Both the position numbers and the translations under genes were made by a program. The notes under the pieces were generated by a model. That model was not told where the DNA came from, searched no databases, and saw only the letters and a program-made list of their open reading frames with translations. From Massilia atriviolacea (GTDB lineage Bacteria > Pseudomonadota > Gammaproteobacteria > Burkholderiales > Burkholderiaceae_D), in contig NZ_RXLQ01000022.1 of assembly GCF_003953935.1 (NCBI RefSeq), forward strand, positions 28,551 through 92,550: DNA of 64,000 nt, read 5' to 3'. Positions 62,615 through 64,000 of this stretch are shown piece by piece (the first letter of the stretch is position 1; every line of letters starts with the position of its first letter).

Positions 62615-63655
62615 ATGCCGACCAGCCCGCACAAGGTTTCACCCCGCAAGATTACCGTCCTGGGCGCCGGCGCCTGGGGCAGCGCCGTGGCGATCGCGCT
62701 CGCGGCGCGCCATGATGTGCTGATGTGGGGCCGCAATGGCCCCGCCATGGATGCCATGGCGGCCGAGCGCGAGAACCGCGCCTACCTGCCCGGCTGCGCC
62801 TTTCCGCCCGGCCTGCGGGTCACGGCCGACTTCGACGCCGCTCTGTCGCATGTGCTCGCCACACCCGAGGAGGACGCGCCGCTGCTGATCGCGGCCTGTC
62901 CGGTGGCGGGCTTGCGGCCGCTGCTGCTGCAACTCAAAGCGCATGCCATTTCGCATATCGTCTGGCTATGCAAGGGCTTCGAAGGCGATACCGGCCTGTT
63001 GCCGCACCAGGTGGTGGCGGAAGTGCTGGGCGCCGGCGTGGCGGGCGGCGCCTTGTCGGGGCCGTCGTTCGCGCAGGAAGTGGCGCGCGGCTTGCCGTGC
63101 GCGCTGACGGTGGCCTCGCGCTCGGAGCCGCTGCGCGAGCGGGTCGTTTCCGCCGTCCATGGCGGCAATATCCGCGTGTATTCCTGCGACGACCTGGTCG
63201 GCGTGGAAGTGGGCGGCGCGGTCAAGAACGTGCTGGCGATCGCCACCGGCGTGGCCGACGGGCTGGGCCTGGGCCTGAATGCGCGCGCGGCCCTGATCAC
63301 GCGCGGCCTGGCCGAGATTACCCGCCTGGGCATGGCGCTGGGCGGCGTGCCCGGCACCTTCATGGGACTGACCGGCATGGGCGACCTGATCCTGACCTGC
63401 ACGGGCGACCTGTCGCGCAACCGCCGCGTCGGCCTCGGCCTGGCGCAGGGCAAGGCGCTGGCAAGCATCGTGGCCGAACTCGGGCATGTGGCCGAAGGCG
63501 TGCCGTGCGCGAAGGCGGTACGGGCGCTGGCGCACAAGCTGGGGGTGGACATGCCGATCACGAATGCGGTGGCGGGCGTGCTGTTCGATGGCGGCACACC
63601 GCAGGCGATGCTGGCGCAATTGCTGGCGCGCGATCCGCGCGATGAATTGAGCTGA
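62615..63655 (+). CDS. gpsA: NAD(P)-dependent glycerol-3-phosphate dehydrogenase
   Basis: Reduces dihydroxyacetone phosphate to sn-glycerol-3-phosphate for phospholipid synthesis. The 346-residue protein has the Rossmann start [39 protein letters not shown] and the catalytic Lys in [13 protein letters not shown], with [10 protein letters not shown] and [22 protein letters not shown] downstream. ATG 62615, 5 nt after the SH3 gene stop, is preferred over a start 18 nt earlier that overlaps it. It is the last gene of the rightward series. Confidence 0.97.
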   Translation: MPTSPHKVSPRKITVLGAGAWGSAVAIALAARHDVLMWGRNGPAMDAMAAERENRAYLPGCAFPPGLRVTADFDAALSHVLATPEEDAPLLIAACPVAGLRPLLLQLKAHAISHIVWLCKGFEGDTGLLPHQVVAEVLGAGVAGGALSGPSFAQEVARGLPCALTVASRSEPLRERVVSAVHGGNIRVYSCDDLVGVEVGGAVKNVLAIATGVADGLGLGLNARAALITRGLAEITRLGMALGGVPGTFMGLTGMGDLILTCTGDLSRNRRVGLGLAQGKALASIVAELGHVAEGVPCAKAVRALAHKLGVDMPITNAVAGVLFDGGTPQAMLAQLLARDPRDELS

Positions 63656-63711
63656 GCGCGCTATCACCCGCCGCAGGCCTGCCCTGCCGGGCGGGTGCAC
63701 GCCGCAGCACG

Positions 63712-63753
63712 GTACAGACAAGGGCGTACAGACAAGGGCGTACAGACAAGGGC
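63712..63753. repeat. 14-bp tandem repeat, three units
   Basis: GTACAGACAAGGGC is repeated three times without change, 57 bp after the gpsA stop and before the end of the convergent gene. No gene function is attached to it. Confidence 0.92.
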
Positions 63754-63810
63754 GGCCAGCGCTGCGCTGCGGCCGTGCCTGGCCACAATGGCGGGTTGGC
63801 TGCCGCCAGA

Positions 63811-64000
63811 TCAGCCGCACGCGCCCGGCGCGGTATCGCCGCCGAAGACCGCATCCACGCCTGGCGCGTCGAGGACGCGCTCGCACCACTGTTCCAGTTG
63901 CGCCTGCGTGGCCGTGGCGATGCGCTGCGCCGCCGGTTCGGGCAGGTCGCCGAAGCGCTTGCGCAGCAGTTTGTCCAGCACGCCACGCAGTGCTGCGACT
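63811..64000 (-). CDS. C-terminal end of a DUF4351-like protein, cut by the window edge
   Basis: The leftward frame entering at 63999 encodes the last 62 residues, ending at TGA 63811-63813. Visible text is VLDKLLRKRFGDLPEPAAQRIATATQ, then QLEQWCERVLDAPGVDAVFG, the pattern of the DUF4351 tail (a short helical domain found at the end of Rpn/PDDEXK-type and related proteins). The rest of the gene lies outside the window, so the main domain is unknown. Gene use of GC-rich codons is like its neighbours. Confidence 0.7.
   Translation of the reverse strand, partial: VAALRGVLDKLLRKRFGDLPEPAAQRIATATQAQLEQWCERVLDAPGVDAVFGGDTAPGACG

Overview
The window reads as chromosomal DNA of a GC-rich betaproteobacterium, most likely family Oxalobacteraceae (Massilia/Telluria/Duganella-like). 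This is inferred from protein character and from gene orders common in Burkholderiales: gpmA-envC-ctpA-moeB facing rhodanese-grxC-secB-gpsA; a metK/ahcY/holin-like/metF methionine-cycle block with an S-adenosylhomocysteine (SAH) riboswitch; a tandem lpxL pair with dapF; hslVU downstream of dksA. Coding density is high. I saw no tRNA, rRNA, CRISPR array, prophage or intact insertion sequence.

Layout. 1-3.3 kb: an edge-truncated M48 membrane protease without a normal start codon, a MAPEG protein and a DUF3224 protein. 3.3-8.7 kb: aromatic amino acid catabolism, with hppD followed by a fused indolepyruvate:ferredoxin oxidoreductase, divergent from an Lrp/AsnC regulator. 9.2-17.6 kb: a GNAT acetyltransferase, then a leftward series slt, NDUFA9-like, GST, cca, di-haem peroxidase-like cytochrome and diguanylate cyclase, the last two overlapping by 4 nt. 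17.6-22.6 kb: one-carbon and methionine cycle (fau, metF, holin-like, ahcY, metK) with the SAH riboswitch and two 52-bp palindromic repeats. 22.8-25.4 kb: two lipid A-type acyltransferases and dapF. 25.4-30.2 kb: a Sel1-repeat protein and two porins, lying between dapF and the DUF484-xerC pair that usually follows it. 32-37.8 kb: a CobW-type GTPase, a DksA lacking three of four zinc cysteines, a double STAS-like protein, hslVU and a small basic protein. 38-40 kb: an outer-membrane barrel gene divergent from an XRE-type regulator, and a bacterial PH-domain protein.

40-53.5 kb holds a complete leftward type II secretion operon, gspG-H-I-J-K-L-M-N-D-E-F-C, with a patatin/POTRA/beta-barrel protein starting 7 nt after gspC. 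53.8-64 kb: a periplasmic amidohydrolase, the moeB-ctpA-envC-gpmA operon (leftward), the rhodanese-grxC-secB-SH3-gpsA series (rightward), and the end of a DUF4351-like gene cut by the window edge.

Most content is housekeeping and is recognised with good confidence. The less ordinary points are the patatin transporter attached to the T2SS operon, the translationally coupled di-haem cytochrome and diguanylate cyclase, the non-canonical M48 start, the porin/Sel1 insertion, long inverted repeats shared by convergent gene ends, and the palindrome pair upstream of the SAH riboswitch. I did not find a clearly new multi-gene system.
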